Origin: Opisthorchis felineus
Lineage: Eukaryota; Platyhelminthes; Trematoda; Opisthorchiida; Opisthorchiidae
Direction: 5' to 3'
DNA: 64,000 bases
NCBI GenBank assembly: GCA_004794785.1
Contig: SJOL01006991.1
Span: forward strand, 164,062-228,061
This document shows positions 23,079 to 36,665 of this stretch, piece by piece. Below the pieces are notes generated by a model. The model saw only the letters and a list, made by a program, of their open reading frames with translations, searched no databases and was not told the DNA's origin. Position 1 is the first letter of the stretch, and every line of letters starts with the position of its first letter. The position numbers and the translations under genes are program-made.

Positions 23079-24503
23079 AAAATTGGCAATCAACTGCTCC
23101 TGTCTACTTTTGAGCAACCCGTTAGTCCCCTTGTGCTTCTCTCGTCGCACAGCAGCTATGAAACAAATGGTTTTACTACTAAATGACAGGATTTTTATAT
23201 CCGTAAACCGTCGCCTACACAGGAAGTATCAACGGAACAATCCGACTGCAGCAAAAAATTCATTCACATTGGAATGCCCTAAAGGCGCCAACAAAACTTG
23301 GACAGTTATAAAAATACCTGTCCGCGTAAATCAGAAACAACATAGATACTTACAAAACACTAGTTAAAGGATGAGAAAAGCAGTGCAAAGCAGTGTAATG
23401 TCTGACCTTTTCCCTTCAAGTCACGAAAGCATCGAAACTGATGTTGGCATAATATGGACTTCTCGAAATCAAGCAAATCCTGTATTCACTTCCGTGATCG
23501 AACTTCTTACGGAATGGTCGATTTTTGTCATACTTTGGGCTGAAGCGGCATTTATCAGGCTCAGTCAAGCCCATTGTTTGTAGATCACTTTGCTACCAGC
23601 TATTCAGTGCCTTTATAAATGTTCCGAAAAAATACTGCCACCTTTTTACGTTCACTTAGCTTCCCAAGAGTTAAAAAGGTTGAGGCCTTCTAATTTCAAA
23701 CCATTTCCACTGGAAGATTATAAAAGTGATGGTAGAAACTAAACTAAGAGTACATTCCATCCAGGCAAATTTCAGTTAAATCTGCGCCGCTACTAGGTTC
23801 CGTAGTAGAACAAGTCTTAGGTAACAGAAATCGTGGATTCATCATTGTTACAAACGATCTACTTAGCTCATATTGTGTTTGTCGTCTGTCTACAAAGTTC
23901 TAGGCGTTGCGTAGTTTCTCTATGAATTTCCGAATTTTGACTTGTAAGAGCCTATTGGAATAAATGTACCATGCACTTTTACTTACTAGCTAAATGAACA
24001 GTTCCTCAATGTGGAAAATCATTGTCTAAAGACGTCATAGAAAGCAATTAAAACGCATTATTGGTTGACCAATTGCATATGCGCAACCATTGCAAACCCG
24101 TTGAGTTTTCTGGTCGAGGAAGCAAATTACATTATGTAGGCGTAAAAGGAAGAAAACGTCCGGGGACTTTTTTGAGCACTTAATTTACATGTGTTTTCCT
24201 AACTATTTGGCAACGGTTTCTCGACACACTGCACACGATCATGCCTACAACGTATGCCGACGTTTCAAAGTGAAAGAACAACTAATTTATCTACTTGTTT
24301 TTAGCACGCATCTAGGTTTACTGGTCAATAAACTAAAACAGCTCTTCTAAAAAACTCCGCCTAAGAAATTTGTGAACCACGTAACGAAAAAGACATCGAA
24401 AACTGTCATACGTTCAACGCTTCTTTCCCGGTTCATTGTGTTTTAAATTGATGGTTTGTAAATAATTGTTTCCCATTCTGTGTTCGTCAGAGCCTATGCC
24501 GGC
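23079..24503. other. Non-coding stretch, nothing recognised
   Basis: Two adjacent short plus-strand frames (23083-23367, 23371-23583) have no splice context or homology. Confidence 0.35.
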
Positions 24504-24579
24504 CATATATTATTATATATTGTATATTATCGTATATTATTATTATATTATATATATAGTATATAGATCATATATTTAT
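24504..24579. repeat. Imperfect ATT/AT microsatellite
   Basis: Irregular TATTAT / ATATAT units of almost pure A+T run through this interval. Confidence 0.9.
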
Positions 24580-26480
24580 CCTGGATGATATGCATGCAAA
24601 ACGCACACATTTTGTCCTGCGAGGGTGGTCACTGGTCTCCGGGCCCTCCAATTTGGGGATTAAAATAATAGTAGCAGAATCTTTCTCGAAAGTGAGACTA
24701 CTACAGTAGTCTTGCATCCATCATCACTGATTTGGGATCTGGATTTTAAGACCCTAATTGTCCTCCCTTTTGGGTTTAAGAGCCACGGTGTTTTCCCAAT
24801 CCACATACAACCATAGGTTTTTAATAAAATACAGTTGCGGAATGTGTACACTCACACCGGTTGAAGCTTCTTGACATCATCCAATTATCTCGACCACTAC
24901 ACAAAGCAAGACGGGCAGGCAAAGGCTCATACTGACACCCCCTATTTTTATTGCTATTTTCTAACACTTTCATGTCCTGCATGATAATCCCTTTCCTGGA
25001 GATCCCAGTAGACGGTAAATCAGTCAAAATTTCTGGAATCGACATATCACACGTCATCGCTTACACCTTTTGCTGCCCGTCAGCTTTCTGTACCTAGTTT
25101 TTATTTCAGCCTTTAACACTTGAATTCAGGTGGACGAGCCGGCAGGCTGCTTGCGTGCATACTCTAGGTACTTTACCGAAATTGTTTGCTGCCCTCCGAA
25201 AACTCGAACACAGGATCTGAGTACCGCCGCTGAATTTAAGCCCCCTTGTATTTAGACGGCATCAGTTACAAACGCAGAATGCTACCGCAACTGCCGCACC
25301 TGGTTACGCCGGCGTTGTTATGGCAACCAGTTTGCGGGAAAGATCTCACTCGACTGGATACGATCAATCCACCAATTGTGTACCGCCCAGTTGTCCGCTT
25401 CCATAAGATCTGGTACTATTGGCCCCCGAGTTTGGAGCGACTACCAGCTATCGATAGCAAAATCCTCATTTGCACAGTGATCATCCTCAAGCGTCATCCA
25501 GAGCTTCCCTGAACGTTGTTCGAATATTTGACTCTAACGGACAAACACGACAAAAAGGTTCAATAATTTCGAAATCAACCTCCAATCAGACACAGGAACG
25601 ACGTTTAAAACTACCTTGACCAGATACTACCCACACCACTCATCAGGAGCACACGCTGTTACATTGGTGGAAACTGGCAGTTGATCATGTAGCTGATCAA
25701 CAGTCACCTGATCAGCTAACAATGAATCCACACACTATTCCAACACCCCCAACTGGCAGAAGTACTAATATATTTCTATTTATAGTGTCCAGTTATGCAC
25801 CATTTATGCTATGATTGGCCGCAAGACATTTTCTGTCAAGAACTGATCATATTGTAGTCCATCGTGAAGAGTTCCAATATAGTCGCAAAGAGGAGTTTTC
25901 AATCGAAAATTTAAAGCACTCAATTAATTAGGGACACGTCTTGGTCGTATAATTGGCTCGGACACAAAACTCAGTAGTACTGATGAACGCATTTGGAATT
26001 TTATACGGATCACAATTTTTGTCCTACCTTCCGTCCCTTGCTTCTAAGCCAGCTTGCGTGCAAGTCAACAGGTTTCCATTCGCCAAAAATGGCGTGGTTC
26101 AATTTCTGACTGCCGTTCATTTTGGAATACATAGTTTGACTCAGAGCACGTGATGCAGAATTTTATATTAACCTTGCCTACAAATCCGATAAAGTAACTC
26201 TCAATTAGTAGTAGAAAAATACACCAAATCAGTACCTTGCAAACAACCTCTATTTAGAACACTGATTCTAACTTGGGTCAGATAATCATAAAGATACATG
26301 ACGCTGGAAACTCTGTCTGCATTGTTTGAGTGGCCACATACGGAAACCACTAGAGCCCAAATAAATAGTTATAAATAACTTATCTTTTAAGGTCTTCTGC
26401 AATGGTGCAACTACACGTGTCATTATTTTCAAAACAGGAACCTGTATTAAATTGGAGGCACCCACTCAGAAATGTAAAAC
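24580..26480. other. Non-coding stretch; possible exon and hairpin noted
   Basis: A strong acceptor near 25109 opens a 37-codon phase-0 frame (..VHTLGTLPKLFAALRKLEHRI) ending at TGA 25218-25220. It could be a terminal exon or part of a dispersed repeat. A perfect 8-bp inverted repeat lies at 25680-25701. Frames at 24660-25057 and 25246-25512 are unsupported. Confidence 0.3.
25680..25701. repeat. Perfect short inverted repeat next to a dispersed-repeat motif
   Basis: GTTGATCA and TGATCAAC flank a 6-base loop. The immediately following text (CAACAGTCACCTGATCAGC) recurs near 47098, so this palindrome belongs to a repeated sequence rather than to a unique regulatory site. Confidence 0.55.
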
Positions 26481-26535
26481 CGGGGCGCGAGACCTGGAGA
26501 CAATGACGCTAACCACTGAGCTAACCGGGCTAGGC
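26481..26535 (-). repeat. tRNA-derived SINE-like head
   Basis: On the minus strand the sequence begins GCCCGGTTAGCTCAGTGGTT, a textbook tRNA 5' end with an intact A box (TAGCTCAGTGG; plus coordinates 26513-26523). The expected GGTTCGA B box is degraded, and no T-arm or acceptor pairing follows. A decayed tRNA-derived SINE, or less likely a tRNA pseudogene, fits best. Confidence 0.55.
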
Positions 26536-29100
26536 GCTTCTTCTCATTGAATTCAGCACAAAGTCTGATTGAATCTGTTAGATGTTAGCCCAAACTTAAC
26601 CCGTATATGAAAAGAGACTGATGGGGAAATCAAAAGGAAGGCGTCAATGCAGTTGGGACCACAGGGGTAACCGTTTCAGTCCGCAAACAGGACCTGAGAT
26701 TGGTTGGGTCAGGACAGTATAAAAAAATCTAATAGATTATAACGACCAGCTTCTGGAACGTGGGTTGGAAAAGTGTTATCAACAATTTAGTTGGACCTCC
26801 GCTGCCGCACATTTGTTTTACTTAACCGGCTGGTTTCACATGTGGTCTGTGAACTTAGAACTTCGGTCTCTGGCTTTTCGGTGCCACAGTAAGAATATGC
26901 AGCAAGTATGCAACAAGGTGGTGAGTGGGCGAGTGCTTTGTAACGAACGAGAATCGTTAGAATACCAAACCTAACCTCATGGTTCAAGTACCTGAGGTAT
27001 GTACTACGCATGACCAACGGCTGTCTAGCAAAGAAGGTTTAGTTCCCTAGTTCAAGCGATTACTGGTGGAAATTTTTGGGTGGGTAATCCATGACTTGGC
27101 AATATGAAATTTAGTTGGCCACTGTCAGGTTGACTGTGACCTACGTATCATTCCTCCCCATGGCTGCTAGCCATGCGCGGTAGGGAACGTGGCTAATCCC
27201 ACTGGCACGCACGTTGTCAATTCCTAACAAGACTGCCAAGCTAAATTTCGCCTGTCATCATCAACCCGTTTTCTTCCCATGCTTCAACAAGGTTGTCTTT
27301 CTCCGTAGTTGTATGACAGTTAGACGTCAGTATGCATTTCTGATACACCGCTGTAAAGGACGTTGTTAGTATGTCGAAAACACATAGTTTTTCATTTGCA
27401 CTGCGAGCCCAAGTCAAAGAACACACTTCAGTTGGATGCCCTCAAATCGTTCCTAACTTACAAGGTTGTTGAAAGATCTTTTATGGCCTTCTGTCCTTTA
27501 AATCTTTGAGGCCATCCAAACTACCATATTGTGTGCGAGATGTTTCGGTAATATTTTCAACGCTTGTTGATTCACTCCCACTTACAATGGATTAGCTGCA
27601 CAGCAAACTGAAGTTTACGCTTCGAACAGAAAAACACACCCGACTGTCTTTATTGGGCCCTTTCGTAAAGAAGCGGATCCACGTGGCCATTGCCAGAAAT
27701 TTTTAGCAAGAGCCATTGTGGTTAGACCAGTATATTCACTTCAAGAGCTTCTGGTAGATTTCATGCAAATGGAATATTAACCAACAGAAAACATCCAATT
27801 ACTCCACCAAAAACGCTGAAGCAAACGTTGCCCAGGAACCCGTGTGCAGTTCAATCCGTAAAAAGGTACGAAAAAGTGGGACCCGAAACGCTCATTGTTT
27901 TAAATGTGCCATGTAGGCCTGTATACATTTTTGTGAGTTTCATAGGTGACGGTCACTATTTTGTAGTCAGGGATTGAATGAAGACTGATATCACTCGAAT
28001 ACATGTTGCCTTTTGCTATTCTTCGCTGAGACAATGTGTATCACAATTAGAAAAAATCAAGGATCTCGTGCTGGCATCGGCCACACGCAACACTTCATAT
28101 CTATCGTTTTACGTATATATGTGAATACAGGTACACATAAAGAGGCACCTGTCCATTCCCATGTCTGAAAATATGTTGCTCGTGAGTGCTACTCAATTAT
28201 CCATCACGAAACATCGACAGGAAACCAAGTGGAGATTGTCAGCGCGCGACGCCTCCACATTTGAAACAAACCAAGTTTCGCACGCGCATTGAACGTGACA
28301 GAAAGGCTGGCGTCCGTAGGCTGAACCTTACATTGTTTACTATCAAGCAGATGGCGGAAAACTTAGTAAAATCATCGGACGCAGTGACATTTTCCTCTCA
28401 TTGCTCTTTCACCTTGTTCACGTGCTTTACTCTAGTTCCTTAAATGTACGGTACATTTGTTAAAATCTTTTTCAGTCAGTTTCTCCGTTTTCTAACTCAT
28501 TGATTACTCATCTGCAACCGTATTCCCAAAAATGAACCAGTTACATTGATATGTGACCTGTAGTTGGTCACCGAGTTGGACGATCCGCATTCTCTTCCTG
28601 TCTAAACACCTGATGATCTGAATTAGTATCTGATTACCTTACCTTAACCTACTGAATTACGGGACAATGTGTGACTCACCCTGATTCCCTCTATCGGATC
28701 TTGCTATATAACGTAGATCATAACTTCCGCCACAGCATTCGATGACGTTCTGGATGCAAGGCTATTGCAAACGACATCCTGTGTTCCGCTGACGTATTTC
28801 ATGAGGTTTCGCCTTTCCTGAGACGTACGCGTGGTTCCAGTGTTGCAGGCAATCCAGAGTGTAGAGCAAATTTTATACAAGTGGAATCATACGCAAAATT
28901 TCAAATTCCAAGTTGCTTCAGATTATTAGTCACATAGGAACTTCCACATTAAGATGGGGTGAATGGGAGAAACAGTCAAAGCTCTAATGATCCTCTCATT
29001 CGTAATATCTTCTCAACTGAAATGTTCCAAATGAAATATGAGATACCGTTTGTAGTTTACATTTGGCTAAATAACATGATAAACTAAAGATGCCGCCGCT
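26536..29100. other. Non-coding stretch, nothing recognised
   Basis: Short frames at 26765-27017, 27241-27426 and 28186-28443 have no supporting splice sites or homology. Confidence 0.35.
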
Positions 29101-29102
29101 AT

Positions 29103-29379
29103 TCAGCCGAATCTCCAATGTGTACCAACTTGATTTGTAAATGAATGTATGACAGCTTTCTGTAATCGTGTTTTCTCTTGATGGCTCATTGAAAAGATGT
29201 CCCATAAAAAGGGTAGTATCCGGTGGTGGATCTTTCGAAACCACGTAAATACGTTGTACAAAACAGCATCTTTTGTTAATTCAATTAAACGCGTAAGCAG
29301 GAACAGAAACAGGGCATGTATGGGGAACAAAATCACATTCATTGGATCATACACGCAATTTCTCTTGCGGAGCGTAAAA
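29103..29379 (-). CDS. Candidate exon with a membrane segment, unidentified (weak)
   Basis: A minus-strand acceptor (CACGCCAACTCCTCAG above 29379) opens a frame that runs about 91 codons to a TGA at 29103-29105. It has one clear hydrophobic stretch (VILFPIHALFLFLL) flanked by basic residues, then FRKIHHRILPFLWDIFS. Another minus frame overlaps the region, and the length is within chance expectation. No family recognised. Confidence 0.2.
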
Positions 29380-29879
29380 GATTCCTGAGGAGTTGGCGTG
29401 ACGGACATGTCGACCAAAACAAATTCCTTTTAAGTAAATAATTTGACCTGCTTTGGAATGTCGTCTGTCAGCGTAACCCCGTACTTGCATACTATGGCTG
29501 TATAACTGAACGCCCGTTCGTCACCATTATTTCGAATTAAGAAGCCTTATTCGGGTGATTCACAGAATGTGTTCAACACTTTAATATTCCGTTTGCTAGG
29601 CCAATTAGATTTGACGTGGGAACATAAAGTGTTCAACAAACTGTAGTCGAAATAAACCGTTACTGAAGCCGCAGTGTTACGCTTGAGCTTGAGTTCTAAG
29701 ACTGAGGTTTTTAGACCACTTTTAAAATAGTAGTGTCATTAATTTGCAGATAAGTTTACACCTATGAACTGTTTTGGCTCTACTGGTAAGGAAGAGAGCC
29801 ATACCTACGGACGACAGACACCAAGCAGGTTTACTTAGCCAGTCGTGGGCGGCCGATGAGTTTTCAGCAACCTAGTGAT

Positions 29880-30330
29880 TTATCGTAGTGTAAGGAGAGT
29901 TTTTTATTTTCAGTAGAGATTTCTTGCTGTAATGTCAGACCAGTCTGTGCTAAACAGCTGAGAAACACTGTACATCTGTCTTGTCCTTGTTGAGAATCAT
30001 AAGCACTGAGCATCTCAAGAGTTTTGAATTCGTGACCTTTCGGCGGTGGTTGAACACTTAACAGTTTGACCACGAGCTTGGTGATCAGCTCTAACTTTGC
30101 AGAACAGTATTCAATTCTTCGATCGCGGAGAACACATCAGGTTTTCAGGTTCTGACTGGCTCCTGGAGTGACGACTTCTCAGATGAAGTTTTACTCATCG
30201 TGTGAAATTGTCCTTCTTATGAGCTATTTATAGATCGATCATAGTGTGAAATTTTGACATTTTCAATTTGCATTTCATCCTACTGAAATTTCGTAATGAC
30301 TGGTGTGTTCGAAGTACAAAGTTTTGGCGG
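29880..30330 (+). mobile_element. Diverged relative of the 1759-2285 element
   Basis: Long collinear similarity to 1759-2200 is visible by eye. Shared blocks include AACACTGTACA(T/G)CTGTCT, TCCTTGTTG(A/T)GAATCAT, GAGCATCTCA, AGAGTTTTGAA and GTGGTTGAACACTTA, with a GTGATCAGC/GCTGATCAGC block after them. The left end (TTCAGTAGAGATTTC) corresponds to the inverted-repeat terminus of the first copy, but a matching right-hand inverted terminus is not evident here. It is therefore truncated or decayed. Confidence 0.6.
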
Positions 30331-31227
30331 CGTGGGTGTTGATTCGTCCTCTGAGCTTAGCCTTCAGCTTGTGAACGTTGTCGACAATTACATACCTCAT
30401 TGGTGTGTGGTTATGTAACTCTGATTATGTCTGCCCGATTTGTAAGAAGGCGTTTTTCACTTCTGAAGGGCACATAAACAGCCACTTGTTGAGTAGCCCA
30501 TAAATGCAACTGAGCACCCGATATTTCGGCTTCGTATTTGACGGTGGAGCTTACATGCAAGAAATGGAATTGCGTTACCGTGGGCTGAACATATTCACGC
30601 CTCTGAAGCACTGTCAGCTTTCAGCCTTATTGCTGCTAGGGATGTGAATATCGTCCTCCTTAAATAAAACCAAACAACAGACCGGTTTTCAAACCGGCTT
30701 TGGATTTAAAATCCAATCTCAGAGGTAGCATATTTGTTCTAGCTGGTACACAATTTTCGCCAAATGCTCTCGAGAATTTGGTTTTGACGAAGGACTCAAG
30801 TGAATCCAGCCAGTTCTCTCGTTCATAATGGTACATAGTTTCTCGTATCCATAGGTTACTAACCACATGGCTACTGACTCTCAGTGTAAAAAGCGCCTTT
30901 AAGCGTGACTAGACATTATGAATGTAGGGAACGTCCGCAAATCAAGCTTGAATGGTTAAAAATGTTTTCCGGAAATTTAATTGACTGGACACTTGGAAAG
31001 GGAGGTCAGACGCGTCTAGTGATTGAAATGCGTATCGTCGAAATAAAATAAAGAGAACATGTATTTCACGGGAGGAGATTCACTCAGGTTTCATCAAACC
31101 TTATCGAACCTTATCACGCATTTTCTTATAGTCCTTAGGTTATGTCATATCATGAAATCAAACCTCGCTGAATCATCTTCCCTTATATTGTGCCAAAGTA
31201 AATTGTAGCAAGTTATGATCACTGCAG
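30331..31227. other. Non-coding stretch, nothing recognised
   Basis: Frames at 30411-30611 and 30660-30866 on the minus strand are unsupported. Confidence 0.35.
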
Positions 31228-31292
31228 TGTATCTCATAAAATGTTGCACTATAATGTATTATATTATGTCATTTGATGTTATAGTATATTGA
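31228..31292. repeat. Degenerate AT-rich minisatellite, short
   Basis: Units such as TATTATATTATGTCA and TATAGTATATTG resemble those of the larger array at 34066-34315. Confidence 0.5.
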
Positions 31293-31499
31293 TTCATAGT
31301 GCTACGGCCACCGGCCACCTCTTATGAGAACGGCGCCCGACTGACCGGGCAATATCGGAGTAACGCTGTAGCATGAAACCACCATTTTGACTTGCGAAAT
31401 TTGTATATGCACGTGCCTTAGGAGTTCCGGGTCACATTCGGCTCGGATCTCGTTAGACAAATCGAGCGCCATGTGGTGTATAGTATGGAAAGCTTGAAG

Positions 31500-32770
31500 T
31501 ACAAACACAACATAGTAGAATAAGATGCTAAAATCCAACGTTTCGGTTACCTTGGGCAACCTTTTCCAAGGATTCATACGGTCGATTGAATACGCGTCAA
31601 GTTCAGCGTAATTTGGATCCGCTATTGTGTACTATGATTAGTGTCTTCCTGAGATCTGGTGGCAGTCAGATGCGACAAGCATGTGTGTCGCGTGTTAGCT
31701 CTGTATGTGTGTACCCGTGATTGTGAACTTTGGCTGGGATGTGCTTTCGTTTGTTGTTGTGTTGGCTGTGATGCTTCATTGTTGAGATTCCTACTTGCCC
31801 TCTCGCCACTGTGTCTACCAAGGTGTCCAAGCCAGATAGACAATATGCTGATTCCATCACTACAGTTAACGCAGTTCGGTTGTGTTGATCTCCAGTGCTT
31901 CAGCGCACGTCGGTTCCACGTGTGAGATGAATCCTGACTAGAGTATAAGTGTGCCATCTAAGCTGATTTGATGGATTGACTTTAGTGCTTGGAGTGCACT
32001 GGCTGAGTCGCGTTCACGTTCTTCTTAACTGGATTTCGTGGAGGAAAGCGCGCACGTCGTTTGTCCTCCGTAATTCGCGGGCTGTCTGGCCCACATTTGG
32101 CTGGATATCCAGCTCAGGAAATTCGGTAGACAGTTTTGCGGTGTTTCGGTTCGATGGGGTCCTGAGCACTTACAATTTGTCGTTTTAAGGTGTTACCAAT
32201 TCGGGAGAATGTTTTAGTGTCATGACCCCGAAATATCTTTAGAATGGCACCTGAAATGCCAATTTTACAAGGCATCCCAACAGTAACCACCTGGTTTTCG
32301 TCTCCGTGTCTCGCCGTCCCGGCTAGCGTTCTCCTCATTTTTTTGGTTAATGAGTCCTATGGGGGTATTATTTTCCGTAATACCCTACTGAGTTGTTTCT
32401 GTACACCTGCCTGTGTAGACTCAAGGCAGTGTAGTTTCTTGAGGTGATTCACCAATGATCCGACAACTGTGCGATCGACGTGTGTGGATCAAAAAAAAAT
32501 CACAATGCAAGTACCTGTCTGAATGTGCCTGAATGGAGTATCACTGAGGATCCATGGTTGGTGTTAACAGGTAGCTTGTGGTTCCGGAAACTTATATTTC
32601 TCTGTTTGCTCTCAGTGAATATTACATTACTGTATTGTTCGTTCAAGCAGTTTAATAAGACTTGTGGTTGTGACTGCTATGATGGCTCCCCGCGTATGTA
32701 CGACACTTTTATGCGTGGTACATGGCGTTGAGTGCACATTCTTGCCATTGAATCTCACACCAGACTCAGT
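31500..32770 (-). pseudogene. Decayed Penelope-like retroelement (RT, GIY-YIG and tail)
   Basis: Reading 5'-3' on the minus strand, RT-like pieces occur near 32700-32760 (RFNGKNVHSTP, compare the FxFxGKxYxQ..GTPMGSP motif of PLE RT). A conserved linker lies near 32114-32280 (ISGAILKIFRG, SRIGNTLKRQIV, DPIEPKHRKTVYRIS). A GIY-YIG-like piece lies near 32050-32115 (NVGQTARELRR..). A C-terminal segment near 31520-31577 reads MNPWKRLPKVTETLDFS. The series crosses several frames and stops, so it is dead. PLEs encode an RT fused to a GIY-YIG endonuclease and are common in flatworms. The order of the pieces matches the PLE architecture. Boundaries are approximate. Confidence 0.68.
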
Positions 32771-34065
32771 TTGACGGACACTTTGTGCCTGATGTGCGAG
32801 TCTTGACTGTGCTAGCGCTTACCGCGCCTTGAAGAGCATTCAGCATTGTTTGTCCTTTCTTCGGCTGTTGATCTTTACACGCTTGTTTCCATACCAAAAT
32901 TCTTACATACGTTGGGATTCATCTTATCTGACTGGAACTGTTGGCGGTCTGACTTCGAAAGAGACGTTTCTCTCTTTTACCTCATATTCTCCTGTAACAC
33001 TTTCACATTCATCGCTTGCATTTATTTTTTATGTCTGTGAACATGCTATTCAAAAATAAACGATAAAATATTTCAGCCTGGTGCGCAGTCATGTAAGGCC
33101 TTAGTTTCAGTATGGTTTAATAAAAGACTAGGTACTATGGGTAATACTGAAGAGCTCATAGCGAAACCGTCAGTCTGTCTACAGATTACGTTTTTAAAGG
33201 TGAATTAAGTGGTTCAGCACCAGTAATGCTATCAGCAGGGGATAAGGTTGTTCTCCGTGCTACAGTTATATCGTCGCACGAAATAGAGAACAGAAAACCT
33301 AAACAGTGATTAGTTGATACACTGTTACCTCGCTATTAGGTCAAAATTGACTACTACTTCATTACCACTGGTACGGGTAGATATTAGGATATTACCAGAA
33401 GCATATGAGTAACTCACGTTAGTTACCACTAGCTGATGACACGGTTTCAGCTGCATACGTATTTGGATCAGCTCAAATTTGGACAAGTGGTATAGTCCAC
33501 AATGGCACGCATGGGAGTGCCTGTTTTTGTGTTTTTTCTCAGCCCATCGAATCTTCCGGGTACCTTAGTAGGAAAAGCCTTATGGGTCGCCTGACCACCT
33601 GCTAAACGTAGGCACAGAGGACCTGTATAAGAGCGGCTGCCCAACATCACCATCCTAAGAATCACACACTTAGCCCTATGGTAAATGAACTGGATTATCC
33701 ATTATCATCATGATAGTGTGTCAATGGGCGGCTTTCGGTAACAATTTCATGGTACTGTACTCGTGGCGGTGAGATATTACACGAAAAATAAAGAGATTTG
33801 AAGGATAACTCCTGCATATTCACAATAAACGTGCTAGTGCCCACTGCCATATCATCATGTTTAGCCCGACTGATGGCTTGCAGAAGCCTTTTGCCCGTTC
33901 TACCGCCAATCCTATTCCTCCGGATATACAACAAACTAGATTTTTGCATCATATTCGATCCAGCCCCAATCATCAGTGGCTCTCTCATTAAGAGCGGGCG
34001 CTCAGCGTTTTGAACATTCTTGACCGGTTTGGATGTCGGCGATTCATCCAGTACGGTAGTACAAT
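32771..34065. other. Non-coding stretch, nothing recognised
   Basis: The first few hundred bases may be the 5' part of the decayed PLE on the minus strand. A 125-codon minus frame (33695-34072) and its 71-codon plus shadow have no homology. Confidence 0.35.
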
Positions 34066-34315
34066 GTATCACATTATGATATATCCTATGTCATAACATA
34101 TTACAGTGTAGTATATGTTATTACATCACATTGTATTGTATTGCACCAAAATGTACTACGTTAAAATATATCACACTATACCATGGCACAGTATACTATA
34201 TGATCATATTATATCATAATATATTGTGCCGTATCATTTTATTAGTAAATTGTGTCATATTATGCTTTATTATATTATGTCGCTATATTATTTAATCTTA
34301 CAGTGTACTGCATTA
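34066..34315. repeat. Degenerate ~10-12-bp AT-rich minisatellite (about 250 bp)
   Basis: Irregular repeats of motifs such as ATATTATATCA, TATTACATCACATT, TATATCACACTATA and TATTATGTCGCTATATTATT run throughout. The shared core is roughly TATATTA(T/C)(A/G)TCA. The period drifts between about 9 and 13 bases. Confidence 0.65.
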
Positions 34316-36614
34316 TTTCCGATTCGGAAGTTGAAATGCTCAAACTAATCCCTTATTCTTATAACCTCTGTTCGTCCTGGAATGAAGGCTAACGTTTAAG
34401 CCTGTGGAACTACGTCTGCGGATTCCAACGCTGACACGCTATTAAAACAAGCCTGCGTCATTGTGCCAAATTTATTGAGCTTGTATTTAAGGGGTAAATA
34501 TGCGAAGTGTATTGGAACTGCAGAATACGGTGTAACTGTTCAACGCCCTCTGGACTGTCACTAACTCATTTCAAAGCGTTTCCTAGCTAGAAGAGCGCCA
34601 CGGGCCACTAGGACAGTATTTGAAATATTTGTGCTAGGTGAGAAAGCTGCAGCCTAATGAAGCGTATGTAGAAAGTGCAACTCTCATTTCAGCTAGCACT
34701 TGTTCCCATTTGAGTTAACAACTGACTGGCACAAAAATGGCTCTTTAAGGAGGTCAACTAAAGGAAACCATAGCTTGACGGCTGTAATTAATACAAAATC
34801 CCGTGTGATGTGGTGCAGCACTTCCAGAATATATCGGTGAATGCATGCAGTAGCTTCTGAGTAACCATAACAAAACCTCCTGCTGGAGTTTCGGAAGTAC
34901 ACAGAATGTTACTCAAACAAGTGTCAAATATGTCTGCATCGCGGCGCGATTTTCGATTCTCTGGAGAGCTGGCACACTAAGCGCGGCGTGGAAAAAACAG
35001 CTAGTGGTATGAGACACAACAGTTATAAGCGAGATAGTAGTCAACTTCTTGGGTTCAAAATCTGGGTTATGCAGAAGAGTAATATTGAGTGTTGACCGGA
35101 CATGACAAATCACCCAACAAGTAATGTCCCCCTGGCTGATGGCAGCACACAAAGGCTCACATGCCATAAAACCTTGACATGTGTACTTTTCGTGGGTATG
35201 CGGGTCCTTACGTAGTCGTAGGACGACTATCCGTCAAGAAGAGACGGGACCTTAGTGTGATGCGGAAGAGTGATTTTCTACGTGATTCATTGAGCTATAC
35301 TAGGGAGTGCCCGTCAGACACTCGCAGAGTCCCTCACGTCAGTGGTTAGAGTTCCGACAAACACAATTTGCCTCCGGGTTGAGGTTGTTATTTAAAAAAG
35401 AGGATGCACCAATACTTCCCGCCAAACACCGCTGTCTTGCGGTCATGGTCAAATGCAGCCAGTCAATTGCATATGAAGTGTTCCCTATTAATTCATTCCT
35501 CTTGGCGTGGACGCCCTAGAAGTATCCCAGCTCACATACAACCTTACTTCCCAAAACCAGCATTACTGTCATGTCACATCGGCTGTTGCGTGGTGTCGTC
35601 AGCCGTCTTACTTGCTGCAAACAGCAGGACAGGCAAGCAAAGCAGGCTACTTCTGAAATCCCCCTATTTCTGTTCCTAATACTTTCTCTTCCCACTCCCT
35701 ACCCTATTACTAGCTCTCCTTGTGGACCCGTCCTTGAGGAATGAGGATCTCGGTCGACTCACAGACGTTTTCGGCGCCAACATCTGTGCGTCTGCCGGTG
35801 CTGACACCCTCACGTATCTCGAAATCTAACTTAAAGCTTCGAAGACCCGTTTATCTTTCAACGTCTGCACTCTGAAGAGTGCAGAAAAAGTTGCTCTGCT
35901 TTCACAATGGACTCGATTAACCTTGCGGTGGTACGGCAACGCAGTACCATTGTTGAACGCTGGTACTGTGGTGGCGATCATGATAGTGATGATGGTGAGG
36001 GCGACCATATCTAGTCGAGATGACGATTAGGACCCCAACAACAAATCTGATCCAAGAGTCTGACCGAAGAACGGTGGCGGTTTGTGTAAAGCTGCCAGGG
36101 TACTTCAAATCTGGAGGCATACCATTTAACTTTCAAGGCCAGGAGACCTTTTCTGATCGTTGCCTACCCACTACAATGGAATACGGCACTCGGCAGATGC
36201 TGCCCGTTGTGACGTAATAGGTCACGGAAGTGCACAAGCTGTTGCACTAAGCTGCTAACACACTTCAGTTATCAAGTCTGAGTGGAGCATGTAAATGGTG
36301 GCTGAAAATGCAAACGACTCATTTCAACTCTGTAGCAGCTTTATTTTAGAGCTGATTAGTATACTGTAGATACACAAAAATTCATCACGACTTCAAGAGG
36401 ACCTTTTCTGTATGACGGTGAGTGCTTAAAAAACGGAACTACCAACGGCGTACATCCAACTCCCAGTAACAGAGCAGTCGACAACTGTTGTCACCTGATA
36501 CACAAGGAGAATATTTGGTCGTGCAACCAAGTGCTTCTTGCCGCAGACATCATCAGATTGACTATTTTCGCTGCTGTGATCATTTTTATGTTCTCGCTTC
36601 GGACATCATTTCGT

Positions 36615-36665
<51 letters not shown>

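Noticed and set aside
26481..26535. Functional tRNA gene on the minus strand
   Set aside because: The 5' half looks like a tRNA, but the T-arm and B box are absent and the acceptor stem cannot close.
31659..32731. Series of plus-strand frames rich in hydrophobic residues
   Set aside because: They are antisense to the second PLE remnant, whose minus-strand linker and endonuclease motifs are recognisable.
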